This document shows, in pieces, positions 61,266 through 64,000 of a stretch of DNA of 64,000 nt. Positions within the stretch are counted from its first letter, which is position 1; every line of letters starts with the position of its first letter. Under the pieces are notes generated by a model. The model did no database searches. It was not told where the DNA came from and was given only the letters and a program-made list of their open reading frames with translations. Origin of the DNA: Hellea sp042093735 (GTDB taxonomy: Bacteria > Pseudomonadota > Alphaproteobacteria > Caulobacterales > Maricaulaceae); assembly GCA_042093735.1 (NCBI GenBank), contig JBELEM010000008.1, positions 1 through 64,000 of the forward strand. Direction: 5' to 3'. Position numbers and translations under genes: made by a program.

Positions 61266-62693
61266 ATGTCACAAAAAATGTTACAATTTGTAGATACAGA
61301 AAGAGACATGCCACAAAAAAGGCTATCAACTGAAAGAAAGGAGGACTTCTTAGAGATCTATGGCGATTATATAGACCACAAAGCCAAAGAACAGGCGTCG
61401 CGTTGTTCTCAATGTGGAGTTCCTTTTTGTCAAAACCATTGTCCTCTTGAGAACAACATCCCTGATTGGCTAAAATTAACAGCTGAAGGGCGCATTGAAG
61501 AAGCCTATGCTGCATCTGCGGCTACTAACAATATGCCAGAAATATGTGGCCGTATTTGCCCTCAGGATAGGCTTTGTGAAGGTTCATGCGTTATAGAACA
61601 ATCGGGTCATGGAACCGTCACAATTGGCTCCATTGAACGCTATTTATCAGATACTGCTTGGAAGGAGGGCTGGGTTAAACCTATAATTCCACAAAGGGAA
61701 TATGCTCTGTCAGTGGGCATAATTGGTGCAGGGCCAGCTGGCCTGGCTGCAGCGGAGGAGCTTCGAAATAAAGGGTGGCAAGTTACTGTCTATGACCGAC
61801 ATGATAGAGCAGGAGGCTTATTAATTTATGGTATTCCAAACTTCAAGCTAGATAAAAAAATCGTACAAAGGCGCACAAAAAGACTTGAAGATAGCGGCAT
61901 AAAATTTGTTTTAAACTGTGATGTAGGAGCTGACATCACATTTGATAAATTAAGGGAAAAGCATCAAGCCGTCTTGATAGCTACTGGAGTTTACAAAGCC
62001 AGAGACCTTCAATGTCCAGGTGCGAATGCTGAAGGAGTTACACCAGCGCTACCATTCTTAATAAACTCAAACAAACGAGGACTTGGGGATAAAATAAAAT
62101 CAGAAACAGCCGAAGGAAAAAATGTTGTTGTTATAGGAGGGGGCGACACAGCTATGGACTGCGTGCGCACCGCGGTTAGGCAAGGTGCTAAATCAGTAAC
62201 CTGTTTATATAGACGGGATCAGATTAACATGCCTGGGTCAAGAAGAGAAACAGCCAACGCAAAAGAAGAGGGTGTGGATTTCAGATACCTCGCAAATCCA
62301 AAAGCTATATATGACAACGAAGGTAAAGTTTCTTCAGTCCTCGCTAATAATATGAGAATTGGTCAAAAAGATCAATCTGGGAGAAACAGCGTGGAGGCTA
62401 TTAAAGACTCGAGTTTTGATGTTCCTGCCGACTTAGTTATAAAGGCCCTTGGCTTTAATCCAGAAAGCATGAAAAGCCTTGTAGACGAAATCGCTATTAC
62501 GCGCTGGGGTACTCTAAAAGTTAATCCTGTCACTTTTGAAACAAATTTACCTAATGTATTTGCAGCAGGTGACATAACCAGAGGAGCAAGTTTAGTTGTA
62601 TGGGCTATCCGTGAAGGTAGGGATGCCGCAGAGCACATTCATAAAAACCTGAAATCTCAAATGATTAATGATGAAAAAATTGCAGCAGAGTAA
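61266..62693 (+). CDS. gltD: Glutamate synthase small subunit
   Basis: GltD feeds electrons from NADPH through FAD and Fe-S clusters to GltB. The 475 aa protein has an N-terminal Fe-S domain (Cys47, 50, 55, 59 in CSQCGVPFCQNHCP, then ICGRICPQDRLCEGSC), FAD motif IIGAGPAGLAAAEEL (near residue 150), and the NADPH motif VIGGGDTAMDCVRTA. The C-terminal VFAAGDITRGASLVVWAI closes the FAD site. It precedes gltB by three bases, the reverse of the gltB-gltD order of E. coli. Confidence 0.96.
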   Translation: MSQKMLQFVDTERDMPQKRLSTERKEDFLEIYGDYIDHKAKEQASRCSQCGVPFCQNHCPLENNIPDWLKLTAEGRIEEAYAASAATNNMPEICGRICPQDRLCEGSCVIEQSGHGTVTIGSIERYLSDTAWKEGWVKPIIPQREYALSVGIIGAGPAGLAAAEELRNKGWQVTVYDRHDRAGGLLIYGIPNFKLDKKIVQRRTKRLEDSGIKFVLNCDVGADITFDKLREKHQAVLIATGVYKARDLQCPGANAEGVTPALPFLINSNKRGLGDKIKSETAEGKNVVVIGGGDTAMDCVRTAVRQGAKSVTCLYRRDQINMPGSRRETANAKEEGVDFRYLANPKAIYDNEGKVSSVLANNMRIGQKDQSGRNSVEAIKDSSFDVPADLVIKALGFNPESMKSLVDEIAITRWGTLKVNPVTFETNLPNVFAAGDITRGASLVVWAIREGRDAAEHIHKNLKSQMINDEKIAAE

Positions 62694-62696
62694 AAT

Positions 62697-64000
62697 ATGA
62701 CTAATTGGCTTGAGAAATATAAAACTAACAGGGATAAGTTGATTGCATCGCACTCTTATTCACCTGAGCATGAGCATGCCAACTGCGGGGTGGGCCTCGT
62801 TGCGTCAATTGATGGAACACCGCGCAGGGATGTAGTTGAAATGTCTATACAGGCCCTCAAAAATGTTTGGCATAGGGGCGCTGTAGATGCTGATGGTAAA
62901 ACGGGTGACGGTGCAGGCATACGCTTAGATATTCCTCAAAGTTTCTTCAGGGCCCAAGTTGAGGGAACAGGGCATAAACCCACAGCGGCTAAAATTGCTG
63001 TGGGAATGTTTTTTCTTCCAAGAACAGACTTTAACAGCCAAGAAACAGCAAGAACCATAGTGGAAACAGAACTCCTAAAAGAGGGGTTTTATATATATGG
63101 CTGGCGACAGGTGCCAATAAACATCTCCGTAATTGGTGAAAAGGCTAAAGCTACAAGACCAGCAATTGAGCAAGTAATGTTTCGAGACCCCAAAGGACGA
63201 AAAGGCAACAAACTCGAAAGAGAACTCTATATTGTAAGAAGGCGAATAGAAAAAAGAGCAATCGAAGCGGCTATTCCAAGCTTTTATGCGTGTTCATTGT
63301 CAGTACAAACAATCATTTATAAGGGGATGTTTTTAGCCGAAGACATAGACAATTTCTACCCCGACCTCAAAGACGAAAGATTTGTTTCTCGAGCAGCAAT
63401 ATATCACCAGCGATATTCTACTAATACATTTCCGCAATGGTGGCTGGCTCAGCCTTTTAGAATGCTTGCTCACAATGGTGAGATTAATACACTGAAAGCA
63501 AATTCTAATCACATGAAAAGTCATGAAATAAAAATGGCGAGCGCGGCCTTCGGCGAGCGGGCAGATGATGTTAAGCCAGTGATCCAAAAAGGAAGTTCAG
63601 ATTCAGCAGCTTTAGACTCGGTTTTTGAGTTACTTGTAAGGGCTGGCCGAACAGCGCCAATGGCAAAAACACTCCTTATACCAGAAGCTTACTCCAAGAG
63701 AGGAGATTTAATGCCAGACAGTTGGAGAGCGCTTTATGAATATTGCAACGGAGTAATGGAACCATGGGATGGACCTGCTGCATTAGCGGCATATGATGGG
63801 AGATGGGTTATGGCCGGTCTTGACAGAAATGGATTACGTCCACTTCGTTATTCTATCTCATCGGAAGGCATCCTAGCTGTTGGATCAGAAACAGGAATGT
63901 GCCCAATGAATGAATCTGATATTGTACAAAAGGGGGCCTTGAAGCCTGGGCGCATGATCGCAGTGGACCTTGAAGAAGGGAAATTCTACAGATCTACTGA
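62697..64000 (+). CDS. gltB: Glutamate synthase large subunit (partial, 5' part)
   Basis: Start of GltB, which makes two glutamates from glutamine and 2-oxoglutarate. ATG at 62697 lies three bases after the gltD stop; the gene runs off the right edge with about 434 codons present. The glutamine amidotransferase domain is visible: nucleophile Cys30 in HANCGVGLVA (exposed by removal of a short propeptide), NVWHRGAVDADGKTGDGAG, YHQRYSTNTFPQWWLAQPF and LDRNGLRPLRY. The FMN/Fe-S synthase half lies outside the window. With ptsP and the two Amt genes it forms a nitrogen theme. Confidence 0.95.
   Translation, partial: MTNWLEKYKTNRDKLIASHSYSPEHEHANCGVGLVASIDGTPRRDVVEMSIQALKNVWHRGAVDADGKTGDGAGIRLDIPQSFFRAQVEGTGHKPTAAKIAVGMFFLPRTDFNSQETARTIVETELLKEGFYIYGWRQVPINISVIGEKAKATRPAIEQVMFRDPKGRKGNKLERELYIVRRRIEKRAIEAAIPSFYACSLSVQTIIYKGMFLAEDIDNFYPDLKDERFVSRAAIYHQRYSTNTFPQWWLAQPFRMLAHNGEINTLKANSNHMKSHEIKMASAAFGERADDVKPVIQKGSSDSAALDSVFELLVRAGRTAPMAKTLLIPEAYSKRGDLMPDSWRALYEYCNGVMEPWDGPAALAAYDGRWVMAGLDRNGLRPLRYSISSEGILAVGSETGMCPMNESDIVQKGALKPGRMIAVDLEEGKFYRST

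Noticed and set aside
1..64000. CRISPR array, prophage, insertion sequence or defence system
   Set aside because: I saw no spaced direct repeats, transposase, integrase, phage structural or known defence genes; the only tandem repeat is the rpsP tail. tRNA genes were also looked for in the gaps and not found.

Overview
The window is an AT-rich stretch of an alphaproteobacterial chromosome. It is dense with core genes and has short intergenic gaps. The alphaproteobacterial assignment rests on the 16S 5' end and its leader motif, a class I lysyl-tRNA synthetase, EI-Ntr (ptsP), a DUF952-pyrD pair, a dsbB-coq7 pair, GST-queG, RidA/FemAB-like/HIT, rodZ-like/ispG, a degenerate DnaX zinc module and an Ala/Glu-rich S16 tail. 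The low GC, phosphatase and paired ammonium transporters suggest a marine or oligotrophic lineage, but the sequence alone does not fix the order or genus. A run of Ns inside rpsP shows that this is a draft assembly.

Layout. 1-420: 5' end of a 16S rRNA gene (minus strand), its leader and a strong promoter. 701-9809: mixed metabolism, with an alkaline phosphatase lipoprotein, a DadA-like oxidoreductase, a carboxylesterase lipoprotein, a methyltransferase, a CDF metal exporter, GST-queG, a small membrane protein and a metallo-beta-lactamase-fold hydrolase. 9960-15208: nitroreductase, RidA, FemAB-like protein, HIT protein and ptsP. 15263-19612 (minus): ahcY-metK-rimM-trmD-rplS, which joins the SAM cycle to tRNA methylation and ribosome genes. 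19726-24935: glycosyltransferase, dsbB-coq7, and rodZ-like-ispG-rmuC. 24956-31087 (minus): dnaX-ybaB, an acyl ligase, ggt and recR. 31182-38392: lytic transglycosylase, DUF952-pyrD, two ammonium transporters, an NTF2-like secreted protein behind a perfect hairpin, and a TPR-like protein. 38402-46983: lysS, dnaN-recF, fatty acid hydroxylase, a UbiH-type hydroxylase and ftsK. 46995-53263: an outer-membrane-type protein, a hemolysin III family protein, nrdA with an NrdR box, a GFA-like protein, a GT4 enzyme and MarC. 53285-56449 (minus): ffh-rpsP and rpmI-rplT. 56690-64000: ABC-F, etfBA, uppP, and gltD-gltB running off the end.

How they work together. Several genes bear on nitrogen: two Amt channels, glutamate synthase and EI-Ntr. 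Others serve ubiquinone and electron transfer (coq7, ubiH-type, etfBA), translation and protein targeting (rRNA, S16, L19, L20, L35, Ffh, RimM, TrmD, LysRS, QueG), and replication and repair (dnaN, recF, dnaX, recR, rmuC, ftsK, nrdA).

I found no CRISPR array, prophage, transposase, toxin-antitoxin pair or defence island, and no clearly new multi-gene system. The observations most worth checking are regulatory dyads (upstream of the NTF2-like gene, nrdA and gltD), the S16 tail repeat with its assembly gap, NrdA without an ATP-cone, and broken or re-joined conserved operons.
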